Assembly (NCBI RefSeq): GCF_020921035.1
Contig: NC_063152.1
Span: 32,656,494-32,720,493, forward strand
Length of the DNA: 64,000 bases
From: Rhodamnia argentea
Taxonomy: Eukaryota > Streptophyta > Magnoliopsida > Myrtales > Myrtaceae
Reading direction: 5' to 3'
In this document: positions 24,452-34,830 of the stretch, in pieces
How the letters are laid out: each line of letters begins with the position of its first letter
Numbering within the stretch: position 1 is the first letter of the stretch
The notes under the pieces: model-generated
What the model was told of the DNA's origin: nothing
The model's input: only the letters and a program-made list of their open reading frames with translations
Databases searched by the model: none
Position numbers and translations under genes: made by a program

Positions 24452-25590
24452 GCGGTCTCAAGAACTGTTGGTCGTCGCCTATGTATTCATGCAGCTGCCA
24501 AAGTCGAGCTTGTTCTTTTGAACTTGCTTTGCCTTTTGCTTAGTGAAGTTTTTGGGGTCAGAGTCCCGAACCCAACAGCTTGCGTCGTGAGTTGCGGCCC
24601 CAACCCCCAAGTTACTGGGGCCATGTAACTAACGGCGCGAGAGTTGAGCTTCTTGAGATGACGACGACAACTCGACAACAGTATTTCACTTTTGTATTTT
24701 GTGTTCGTAACATCCGAAAGCCCCTTCATTTCCTACGGTTGATGCAAATCAACATATGTTGAGTGTAAAATCTACTTCCATGATGTGTGTGTATATGTAC
24801 TTATTCTGCTTTCCTGGTCAACAAGATCGATTTCCCTGCATTATGAAGGTTGGTTTTTTTTTTTTTTTTGGTCGAATATGAAGGTTGGTTTGATTGAGAC
24901 CCAAATTTGTGTTTTTCCTCTCCCAAATTCGCCGAAGTATCATAAATGTTTAATCCAATATCAAAGGGGTTTATAATCTCTACTTAGATTTTGAAATGTA
25001 TGGCCAAATTGTCATCGGAGGGAAAGAGCGGAATCTCTGTTGATGCAACGAGGGGCAACAATTTAAGTTACAAATCACTTAGAATGATGAATACCAGATG
25101 TTGAAGCTGATCATTTTTCACAGTTCTGGAGCATAGCCGGGGAACTCCAAAATAATTTAGTCTTATAATGTCGGAGTTTTTCAACGGATGAGACAACGCC
25201 ATTGGTTTATTCACAGCAAGCAATTTGTATGATGTAATCTTGTCATGAATTGTTCAACGTTCAGAATCTTAGAACACGCACATTTGATTTTATGCAGAAT
25301 ATGTTATTCGTTAAAGAAGAAATAATTTTACCAAAAACGGACATTATTGATTTTGTTTGCCAAAAAAAGAGTTCGAAGAATTTGAGTTGAGTTGCTATGA
25401 ATTGCTAATCTTAATAAGCAGGTAAAAATTAATATCTGTCGCTATAATCTAGTCATTGAATAGATTTGTAATTCCATCGGTTTCCAACGTAATTGGAAAT
25501 AATAATCCATATTATTTATTTATGATGCTGTTATTGGAAATGTAAAACCATTTGCCCTTTTTCGGAAATGAAAAGTCATTTAGTCTTATC
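24452..25590. other. intergenic spacer
   Basis: The 3' untranslated part of the DUF3133-like gene, then AT-rich DNA up to the promoter of the HMG-box gene. There is no recognisable coding sequence. A T-run at about 24853-24869 precedes GGTCGAATATGAAGG. Confidence 0.5.
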
Positions 25591-25591
25591 C

Positions 25592-25705
25592 AACGGTAAA
25601 ATGAGACCCCAAATGAATTTCAAATTTGAAATATTAGACCGTTGCCCCTCCCATTCAAGGCCCCTTATAAAACTCCTTCCATCTTCATCCCCAGATCCAA
25701 ATCTA

Positions 25706-25740
<35 letters not shown>
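25592..25740 (+). promoter_or_regulatory. 3xHMG-box gene promoter: AACGG cores, TATA box, CT tract
   Basis: TCCAACGGTAAA (AACGG at 25592-25596) and an inverted CCGTT at 25639-25643 resemble the mitosis-specific activator (MSA, core AACGG) bound by three-repeat MYB factors. A TATA box TATAAAA lies at 25666-25672. A (CT)n tract fills the leader at about 25712-25740, just before the ATG at 25750. 3xHMG-box genes are known as mitotically expressed, so the MSA reading fits. Neither copy matches the full MSA consensus. Confidence 0.6.
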
Positions 25741-25743
<3 letters not shown>

Positions 25744-25749
25744 AACACC

Positions 25750-28333
25750 ATGGCTGATACTGCGGTTTCTGAAGTCATCCCCACTAAGAAACCAAGGAAC
25801 AACTCCCGGAAGGCACTGAAGCAAAAGAACCCATCTTCGAATGAAGCCAACATTTTAGCCCAACAACAACAAACCCTCCCGCCTCAGCCCAGCGGCGACG
25901 ATGACGACTCTGGCTCGGCTGTCAAGGAGAACCACGAGAGCCTCTCGCAACCGTGCTCGTCCCGGAAGAAGAGCAAGCCCAGGGCGAACCCGAAGAAGCA
26001 AGCGGCGGGGCCAACGAGCAGCTTTGAGAAGGAGATGCAGGAAATGCAGGAGATGATGGAGAAGCTGAGAATCGAGAAGGTGAAGACGGAGGAGATGTTG
26101 AAGGAGAAGGACGAAATGCTGAAGCAGAAGGAGGAGGAGCTTGAGGTCAAAGGAAGAGAGCACGAGAAGCTTCAGGGTGAGCTCAAAAAGTTGCAGAAGA
26201 TCAAGGAATTCAAGCCCACTATGGTCAGTTTTGCTCAACCTTTCTTGTCTCCTTTTGGATAAAGCTGCCACTTTTAGTTCAGAGAAATTCACAGAGTATG
26301 TGGTGCAATACGGTTTATGTTGAAGTGTAGAGAAATGGGTTCGAAGATATTCATAGACTAAATGGTCAGTTTCGCTCCATTTTTTATAAAGCTGCAATTT
26401 TAGTTCGTATGTAACGATGGTGCACTATATAATAGTTACGAAAATGGAGATACTCTATGTTCTATAGTATGACTAGAGCTGGCGTCTAGATAGTGGAGGA
26501 TTTCTTTACTGAATTTTGCTTTTCACTAAGGTTTGTTGGTGGTGATATCAATCTGAAAGTAGGGATTGAAATGGGTTTTTTCTTGTCGAATTTTATTTTC
26601 AGACATTTCCGATGGTTCAATCTGGAAGAGAGAAGGAACACGAGAAGGAGAGAAAGAAAGGTTGCCCAGAGAGAAAGAGGCCATCTCCACCTTACATCCT
26701 GTGGTGCAAGGACCAATGGAATGAGGTAAGTGATTAAGAGAAATGACCAAATTCATTGTTGTGAGAATTGAATCAGAGTAATTCCAGCTTCAACGATAAT
26801 ACGGTTTTAATTTTCTGTGACAGATTAAGAAAGACAACCCGGAAGCAGAGTTTAAAGAGATTTCAAACATTTTGGGAACAAAATGGAAAAGTGTCACTGC
26901 TGAGGAGAAGAAGCCCTATGAGGAGAAGTACCAAACGGAAAAGGCGGCTTATTTGCAGATAATTGCAAAAGAGAAACGCGAGGCCGAGGCGATGAAGCTT
27001 CTTGAAGAGGAGCACAAGCAGAGGACTGCCATGGACTTGCTTGACCAGTATCTCCAGTTTAAACAGGAAGCCGAAAAGAAGGAGAACAAGAAGACCAAGT
27101 AACTTAAATTGAATTTCTAAGTCGTGCTATTAATAATTTGTGTGTATTGGTTGAGGCTAAAAGCATAGGATTATTGTTCATCTTGTTTGGAAATGTTCTA
27201 CAGGAAGGAAAAAGATCCACTGAAGCCAAAACAACCCATGTCAGCATTTTTCTTGTTCTCCAATGAGAGGAGGGCCGCTTTGCTTGCTGAAAGCAAGACT
27301 GTGTTGGAGGTAATGCTCTAATGTCTTGACAATTAAGAGAATTTTTTTTTTCGGTCAAATTTAGTCTAAATTTTCTGTTGTTTGGTGGTGGTAGGTTGCA
27401 AAGATCACCGGAGAGGAGTGGAAGAACATGTCAGAGAAAAAGAGAAGGCCTTATGAAGAGGTACGTTAATTTTTCTTTCTCTGTCCTTTGGGTCTTCCAC
27501 AGCATATTAGTATGACATGGTCACTGAATTGGATGTTGTTTCAATTACCCAGATGGCTAAGAAGAACAAGGAGAAATATATGGAAGAAATGGAGGGGTAT
27601 AAACAGAAGAAGCAAGAAGAGGCTGAGAATGTTAGAAAGGAAGAGGAAGAGCAGATGAAGCTTCAGAAGCAAGAAGCCTTGCAACTGCTGAAGAAGAAGG
27701 AGAAGACCGAAAACATAATTAAGGTGCCTAATGATACTTCCTTTTCGATTTTGCAAATTCTTTATATATTAAGCAATGCGAAACGCATGTACCCGAAAGC
27801 TAACTTAAGTCACGCGGAATGTGCAGAAAACGAAACAAAATCGCCAGAAAAAGAAGAATGCAGACCCCAACAAGCCTAAAAAGCCGGCATCCTCATTCAT
27901 CTTCTTCAGGTTGATAAAAGCACAATCTACCTTTATTTTAGGCTTACATAAAGAAGGTTAATTTGAAATTTTTGTGTGATTATGGCTGATTTTTTGCAGC
28001 AAAGAAGCTAGGAAGCGCCTAATGGAGGAAAGGCCCGGAACCGCCAACTCCACCTTGAATGCACTGATATCAGTGAAATGGAAGGTATCATTCAAGTTGT
28101 TGTCACGAAATTCTGATATCAGATGGATCGATTAAATCTCTTCCCTGTATCAAAATGATTCTAGACGTGATTCATTTGATGGCGGGTTTTGACAGGAAAT
28201 GGGCGACGAGGAGAAAGGAATATGGAATGTGAGAGCGGCCGAAGCGAAGGCGGCATACCAGAAGGAATTGGAAGAGTGCAACAAGAAAGCGGCAGCAGCG
28301 GCAGCAGCAGCCACTGTTGACGAGCTAGAGTAG
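25750..28333 (+). CDS. three-HMG-box chromatin protein (3xHMG-box1/2-like)
   Basis: Nine exons: 25750-26223, 26603-26725, 26824-27098, 27204-27309, 27395-27460, 27553-27723, 27827-27909, 28000-28084 and 28196-28333. Introns are GT-AG and phases fit, giving 506 residues. A basic, Ser/Pro/Gln-rich N-terminal tail (1-95) is followed by a Glu/Met/Lys coiled coil (about 100-158). HMG box 1 spans about 182-250 (RPSPPYILWCKDQWNE..WKSVTAEEKKPYEEKY), box 2 about 297-366 (KPKQPMSAFFLFSNERRAA..WKNMSEKKRRPYEE) and box 3 about 416-490 (KPKKPASSFIFFSKEARKR..VKWKEMGDEEKGIW). Acidic and alanine-rich residues end the protein. The family is plant-specific and associates with condensed chromosomes in mitosis and meiosis. 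The order 3xHMG, WRKY, pectin-lyase-like gene matches Arabidopsis At4g23800-At4g23820. Confidence 0.93.
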
Positions 28334-28649
28334 TGAAATTAAACGTGTTGGGTAGGGGGGTTGGTTTGGCTATCAGTTTGGTAGCTTTTGAATATCAGTT
28401 AACCTCATCGGTTTGCTTCTCTCCTTTTAGGTTCTTCTAACTTCCAATGAACTTTTTGAACTGCGAAATGGGTTTTTGATTCTCGCTCGGTTCAATACAT
28501 TTATTTTAACTGCAAATTGTGTGGCACTTACGAATGACCAATGCCCGCTTGCTTCATTCGCGACAAAGATTTAGGCGACAATTTCTTGCGCGGTACGAAA
28601 ATTCACATAGTTTCGAATGTGGACAAGTGAGAAAGGGTGTATCGTGTTA

Positions 28650-29233
28650 GGGTGCGTTTGGTTGAGGAAAAATCAATGAAAAACATTCATTTATTTGACG
28701 ATATGTTATTGCAAATATTTTATGGTGTTTGGTTTCTCATTTATAAATTGATTTCAATATCATGATTTTATCCGAGGCAAGAAGAAAATCGAATTTTTTA
28801 ATAGTTATTTTTATATTATGTTATTTGTTACTTTTTATTTTTTATTTTCTTTTTGTCTTTTTCTTCTTCCTCCACCCACACGAGGTCGAGCTCGCCCAAG
28901 GACGGCGACCTCGAGCTTTGGCCAGATCTGTGAGGCTCGACCTCATGTGTCCAGTTGCATGCCGTCATTGAGGCCCGACCAGCTGCTAAAGAAGAAAAAG
29001 AAAAGAAAATATTAAATATTAAAATACTAAAAAATATTTAAAAAGTTCGACAAGGATAGCTCCAAAAAATGTTTTCATTTCTTAAGGAATTCACTTTTCT
29101 AATTTTATACATGAATTTTCTGTTGACTATAAAGTATTTTTCGTTAACTAGGTCATTTTTTCGACAATTTAAAGGGCTAAAAGTCCGGAAAGCTAATTCC
29201 CGGAAGACATTTTCATCCAAACAAAACGCACCC
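28650..29233. mobile_element. PIF/Harbinger-like MITE
   Basis: Terminal inverted repeats GGGTGCGTTTGGTTGAGG (left, from 28650) and the reverse of CATCCAAACAAAACGCACCC (right, to 29233). The element is flanked by TTA at 28647-28649 and 29234-29236, the 3-bp duplication used by PIF/Harbinger elements. The 584-bp body has a GC-rich core at about 28880-28985 (GAGGTCGAGCTCGCCC, GACCTCGAGC) and AT-rich arms. No transposase was seen. It lies just 3' of the HMG-box gene. Confidence 0.75.
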
Positions 29234-30283
29234 TTAATTAATCATCATATGTGTCCTTGTTTTATACAGCAAGTTGGCATAGTTTGGAATGTGGACAAGT
29301 GAGAAAGCTCATTACTTTTTACTTTCCATTGTTCTTAAGCAACGTGGGTTTTTCATGGAATGTTCGATAAAAGTTAGGATTGAATTCCCCTTTAAAAAAA
29401 AATGCTTTATATAGCAGATTCAATCCCCCTATTCTAGGTAAAGTCATTGTGTTTTCCCATATTTTTTGGGAGGGCCTTGGACAGATTAGGCCTAATACCG
29501 GACATAAAAGTTCTTGTCAAGACCCGTCCATGGTAAAAGAATCCTTATATAGAATTTGGACAGACTAGGAAATGATTTAGGCCTAAAAATGGACATAAAA
29601 AGTTCTTGTCAGGACTCGTTCATGGTGAAAAAATCCTTACATTATATAGAATTTGGATGGAAGAAAATGATTATCTGTCTGGATCAGTCCATTTTACCCT
29701 TTAGGCCGACTAAAGTCTGCATAGGTTTGAGAGGGCCTATTAGGCACCGAGGACTGTGATTAACCTAGTCCAACATTATTAAAAAAGGGCAAATTATTCG
29801 AGCATCCCTTGTGCTGTGGGTTATTCTTTTATTTAACAAATGACCCAAGTAAATACAATTTGGCAAAAATCCCTTCTAATAGGAAAAATTTAACGTAAAA
29901 ATCCTATATTTTCCTATGTATGTTAATGTCGTGTCACTTTCGATTTGCCAAATCACCGTATTAAAACGTGTTAATTGATGTCGGAAATTGCTCGCTTCAA
30001 CTAAGAACGAAGAGAATATTTCCTTCTCCGAAAAGCCGTCGCCGGACTTTTCCGACAAGAAATCCGCCTAAAACTAATTAGAAGCGATTACCAATGAAGC
30101 CATAAAAGTACAAAGCAGCACATCCCCCCCAAATCAGAAGTTTGGATAGTGTTTTTCTTCTTGCTTTATTTTCCAATATATATTTTGATTATTGTTTTAT
30201 GATTTCCAATAAATATTAGAATTCCATGGTCAGTATGTGACGGTCGTGAGTTCGCGTTCCGTCCATCACCTACCAATTTCACG
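29234..30283. other. intergenic spacer
   Basis: AT-rich DNA with a short direct repeat: GGACATAAAAAGTTCTTGTC-like text occurs at about 29500 and 29590, followed by CATGGT and AATCCTTA. That is a local duplication of about 90 bp. No gene was seen. Confidence 0.4.
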
Positions 30284-30319
30284 TATAAAGAGCCCTCTTC
30301 TCTCTCTCTCTCTCTCTCT
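30284..30319 (+). promoter_or_regulatory. TATA box and CT-rich leader
   Basis: TATAAAG at 30284-30290 is followed by a (CT)n tract to about 30319, then the ATG at 30335. Spacing is normal for a plant core promoter with a pyrimidine patch. Confidence 0.65.
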
Positions 30320-30334
30320 GATAACACAGCGACA

Positions 30335-30814
30335 ATGGATCAACACGAGCAAACTCCAACGGAACGAGCCAAGTCGTCACAGTTATGGGACTGCGGGAGC
30401 ACCCTCTACGACTCCTTCGAGCTCCGATCCTTCAAGCGCGTCCTCGATTCGGCCATCGTCACCCGCGCTCTCTCCATGCCTCACCGTCCTGGCCGCCTCC
30501 CCGAGCCGCTCGATCCACCTCCACCCCAGCTGCCGCTGCCGCCTCCCAAGAAAGGCTCCAAGATCTCGCGCTCGCTCCACAAGCTCCTCCGGTCTGTCTT
30601 CAAGCCCGGCAAGCCCTTTTTCGGGGTCAAACCGCACGAGGCTCACAAGGGCAACTTCATCTTCTTTTACGACAAGTCTGGCGCTCTCTCTACGATCCCG
30701 GAGGTCCCGGAGAGTGAGTGCTTCGCGGCGCTGTCACCGGAGGTCGGCTCATTCGTGCGGAAAACGGCGTCGGAGAGATTCACTGTGGCTCCGGTCGGAA
30801 TTTCTTATGCTTAA
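30335..30814 (+). CDS. uncharacterised plant protein with WDCGS-LYDS motif (copy 2)
   Basis: An intronless frame of 159 residues, starting MDQHEQTPTERAKSSQ at the first ATG after a TATA box and CT-rich leader. The core QLWDCGSTLYDSFELRSFKR matches the paralogue at 18076-18486. It then has a proline-rich segment (LPEPLDPPPPQLPLPPPKK), a basic stretch (SKISRSLHKLLRSVFKPGK) and a conserved-looking tail with NFIFFYDKSGALSTIPEVPE. It is GC-rich compared with surrounding DNA, as expected for a coding exon. There is no signal peptide, membrane helix or known catalytic motif. Function is unknown; basic and proline-rich parts hint at protein-protein contact, which is inference only. Overlapping long frames in other phases are shadows of the GC-rich exon. 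Confidence 0.82.
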   Translation: MDQHEQTPTERAKSSQLWDCGSTLYDSFELRSFKRVLDSAIVTRALSMPHRPGRLPEPLDPPPPQLPLPPPKKGSKISRSLHKLLRSVFKPGKPFFGVKPHEAHKGNFIFFYDKSGALSTIPEVPESECFAALSPEVGSFVRKTASERFTVAPVGISYA

Positions 30815-32482
30815 TTAGTTTTCTGTGAGGAGAAGATCAAATGAAGCGTGTGCCTACCAGGTTGAGAACTTGATTTGTGTACATATTATAGGTCGAGTCA
30901 ATTTATCGAACCGCAATCCAGCACATCATTCACCGTGATTGAACATGTTCATCATATAAGTTATGGCGAAGGTTGCCAGAATCTCTGTTTACTTAATACT
31001 AGTCTACTTTGATGGCACGTTTTGTCTTGGAGTTTTACCTAACTTTGGCATCTGGGTCAAACCATCTCGCATCCGTGCTTGTCGAAAAAAGAAGAAGAAA
31101 GGAGAGAGAGAGAGAGAGAGAGAGAGTAAAAATGGAGAATTTGAATTGATCTGTATTAGTGCTTTGGTTGATGGTTATCACTTATCACCACCACTTTAAT
31201 ACAAGTTTCTGCTGTAAGCTCCGTTATAACTTTCATTTCATCCTAGATTTTAAAACTATGTTTTGCCGGATTCGTCTGGCGTATTCATTCCGATTAGTCT
31301 TATGTTTCCTGACCTAAAAGCAGTTTCTTGTCTTTGTCGTAGCTGATTATCGCACGAGAGAAAGAGAGAGACTGCACATTTCTCGTGAAAATACCTAACC
31401 AAGACCTAACCCCTTGCCAAAAATCTATTCTAAGTTGACCCTTAGGGCTTTGGGTTATCTACGAAAGCCTCAGTCTTCATCTAAAACAATGCTAATCGAG
31501 CATTAAAGCGTGCGCCATCTCTTAATTGAAGTAAACTATTCATTCCAACGACTCAGATCAATCGACATTCTTTGTCCAAACGAACCTTTTCACAGCGAAA
31601 CGAAAAGCCCGGAAAAAGAAAATGAAATGGGTGGTTCGTCAGAACATCCTTAATCTCAAATTCGGATGAAATGAGGAATGCGCCGGAAACTTGTGCTATG
31701 GATGCAATCATGCGTGTTATAAAGAGCATGGTCCGGATCCGCTGGCCTCGTCATTTACTCTAATCTCATAGCCTCCTGAAATGCATTCAATTCTTTTTGT
31801 TGAGGAAATTATTGCGCTCCTTCATTAATTTCTTTGAATAATTGGGGGGGTCCATGACTCCGTCTCGTACATCGTTGCTTCGGCGGGCGAAGCATACGGC
31901 CATAAACTGCATCAGCTCACGGGCAGGGCGTATCCACTCCATGCACGACAAAGATCCATGGACGGACGAGCGTTTGGATCGAAAGAGATCGATCGACCAA
32001 TGAATCAGAAACACGTGCGAGCGAAGTTAATGCGTGTGCAGATAATGAATGGGAGAATCGAGCCAAAAAAAGGGGAAATTGTTATTTGGGAGGCGTAGTT
32101 ATTTTTGGCCACACTTGCAAGCAACTACCTATTTGTCGAGGAGCGCAAGAGCAACTCACTTTAAAAAAACAATGATCAGAAGTGTGGTAATTAAAGTAAT
32201 TAATCTCGGGATTACGGTAAGAAGTTTGTCCTTTCTTAGAAGCAGAATTCCGTGGGGTCGTGTAGCAGAAAATAAGAGAAGTTTTTTGAGCCAGATATAA
32301 GGAAATTTGGTTACTAATTAAGTAAATAAATAAATGTTGGTAATTGACTTAAATAAGAGTTTGGTAAGGCAAAATTAGCTGTTAAGTTGATCCGAGAATC
32401 CGACCAAAAAAAAAAAAAAGTTGATCGGAGAAAAGTCGGTATCCCTCCTATTGAAGTTGGTAATGTCTCAAGAGAAAACCTA
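30815..32482. other. intergenic spacer
   Basis: 3' flank of the WDCGS-motif gene with a (GA)n tract at about 31101-31126. No further gene is recognisable. A stretch at 31630-32000 has mixed composition and short frames but no family match. Confidence 0.45.
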
Positions 32483-32490
32483 TAAATATT

Positions 32491-33078
32491 AAGGAAAATT
32501 ATCAAAAAAATCTTAAATCTATTACAATTATGTTAATTCGATCTTGATTTTTTTTTTTTTGCCAAATGAATCCTAAACTTTTTACATTTGTGTAAATTCA
32601 ATCCATCCTGTCAAATTTGATCCGGAATCGCTCACATGAATGACAACCATCCTATGTGGCGTGGCCAGCTAACATAGACAATTCTTATTGATATTTTATT
32701 TTTAATTTTTAATTTTTCTATTTCTTATTTTTCTTTTCTTTTTTATTTGTTTTTATTTTGTTTCTCTTTCCTCTTTTCTTCCCTCCTGCCTTTGGCAAGT
32801 CGTCGGAAAAGAAAAAAATAATAAAAAATTAGAGAGGAGGATTGGTTATTCACATTTCATCAAAAAGGTTAAAACGTTATTAAAAATTACGTATGACATT
32901 GCCGGTCGCGCCACGTAGGATGGCCAATGTCCATATCAAGGATTTCTTGCCAAAATTAGTCATATGGAATGAATTGGTATAAATGCAAAAAAATCACGAC
33001 TCAATTGTAAAAAAGAAGAAGTTTAGAACCGAATATACACAATTACAATAGGTTTATGACTTTTTTTGTAATTTTTCC
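32491..33078. mobile_element. non-autonomous Mutator-like element, copy C
   Basis: The left end GGAAAATTATCAAAAAAATC and reversed right end GGAAAAATTACAAAAAAAGT begin an inverted repeat of well over 100 bp (CTTAAATCTATTACAATTAT against CATAAACCTATTGTAATTGT). It runs inward to CCATCCTATGTGGCG and CGCCACGTAGGATGG. Direct repeats TAAATATT at 32483-32490 and 33079-33086 flank it. The interior is AT-rich and lacks the GC-rich core of copies A and D. No coding capacity. Confidence 0.75.
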
Positions 33079-33086
33079 TAAATATT

Positions 33087-34600
33087 GATATAAAGCTCAA
33101 ATGAGAGTTGATAATCCGAAAATAATTGGTAATTTATTCCAAAAAAAAGGTTGTCAAGTCATTCAAATAAATGGTGTAAATTTCACACAATAGTTGCCAT
33201 ATTTAAAGCATTGATGAGAAAATTTAAATGAAAGCTCATAAGTAATAGTGAATTTTGTTTATTAGAGATAAGGGAATGGGGTAACCCAAAAAAAAACGTC
33301 GGTAGCTAACTAAAATAAAAATTGGTAAAGCAAAGCTATTTAGTTTTCATTAAGGCTACTATTAAAAACAGTTGGTAAATGAAAAAGGAAAGGCCAATTA
33401 AAAACATCGGTGAGAAGACTAAACAAGATTTGGCAAATGAAAACTAATTGAAGGAAAAACTGATAAGTTGAAAAAAAAAAAAAAGACTAGACGTTGATAA
33501 GTAACTCAAAAATTTAATAACTTGAAACTAAACATAATTTTATCATAAAACAGTCGATAAGCCGTATAAGAATTGATAAATTTGAGGCATTAGTAAAAAA
33601 AAACAAATTACAATCGATTAAAGAGAAGAAAAATCAGTAGTTTACAAATGGTAAAAAAGAATTAGTGATTTCATAAAAATGTTGGTACATTACCAACAAA
33701 TCATCACGAAATCGTGTAACTGATAAATTTTTTGACTAGCACTATTTGATAATTACCAATATTTTCAGATAATCAACACAGAAAAAGAAAATCCTTTTCT
33801 TGAAAATGGAAAAATAGTCTTCCATCTTAAGAATGGTAGAAGTAAGGGTTTGGAATAGGTAGTCAAAACTTTCAACCCTACTCGAGTTCGATTTGGGTTG
33901 TTAATTAAGAGGGCGAGTTCAAAACAATAATGATATAAGTTTATGGAATCTCAAAAATTTGTTAGACTAAATCGGCACCACAACAAGAATCTCAAATGTC
34001 CTGGTTAGTGCCGAGTATGATGGATCGCCCAAATTAAGAACTGCTCGGACCGAATCGGCCATCATAAACTTAATTTAACCTTTCGTTTATCTTTCCTTAC
34101 AACCGAATAAATAGAAGGATGACCATGGCTCAACTTGATAGAAACGATGGGTGAGCCAATAATTTATAGCAAATCATTCTCTTTTTAATGTCCCACATCG
34201 ACCGAGAGACAAAGGAGAGATTTTTTTTTTCTTTTTCCGGTAAGACAATAAGAGAGAATGACTTGCTATAAAGATGGCATGCGTAACTTACTTATTTTAA
34301 TCTTCGACCGGTTCCACTAGATCGTCAAGATCGGATTGGGACAAGTCTATCGGTCCGATCCCCGATTCTAAGCACCTTCGATCCGATCCTCGATCCTTAA
34401 AATTGGGAGCTGGACCACCAATCCGATCTTAGACTCCTTAGGGAACCAGACCAACCTAAGCTATGCTCACCACTAGTTACGGTTTGCGAGGAGCTAGGTT
34501 GAAATGACGTATTGATCAAAGACTAAAAAAAAATTAAAATGCGCCCAATGCAAGATTTATATTAAGGGAAAAGTAAAAATAGAAATTGTTTTTACCCATG
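33087..34600. other. intergenic, AT-rich low-complexity DNA
   Basis: A/T-rich DNA from 33090 to 33850 with many degenerate TTGGTAA / GATAAGT units. At 34310-34460 a segment rich in CCGATCC and GGTTCCAC units resembles the CCGGTTC-rich arms at 51030-53080. No gene was seen. Confidence 0.4.
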
Positions 34601-34830
34601 AAAAATGTATTTTATTTTCTGTGGAGAAATTGTTGTGTGGGACTCATTTCACAAAGAGCAACTCCGACCACCCAAAAAAAAAAAACAAAGAATAACGGTA
34701 CACCAATCCAACGGTCAGAACAGCTCGATATCGTTGACTCCCGATAAGGAAGAAGCCGAGGGCCAGAGTGCTTCCGCTTTGTATCACCACGCCCTGCAAC
34801 CATCCCACCCACCGCCATCGAAACGACACC

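Noticed and set aside
25576-25824. Minus-strand frame with an Arg-Glu repeat at the 3xHMG start
   Set aside because: Translation of the (CT)n leader in reverse; not coding.
30237-30818. 193-codon frame overlapping the second WDCGS gene
   Set aside because: Ser/Arg/Pro-biased product of the GC-rich exon in another phase; the 30335 frame carries the conserved motif and sits correctly after the TATA box.
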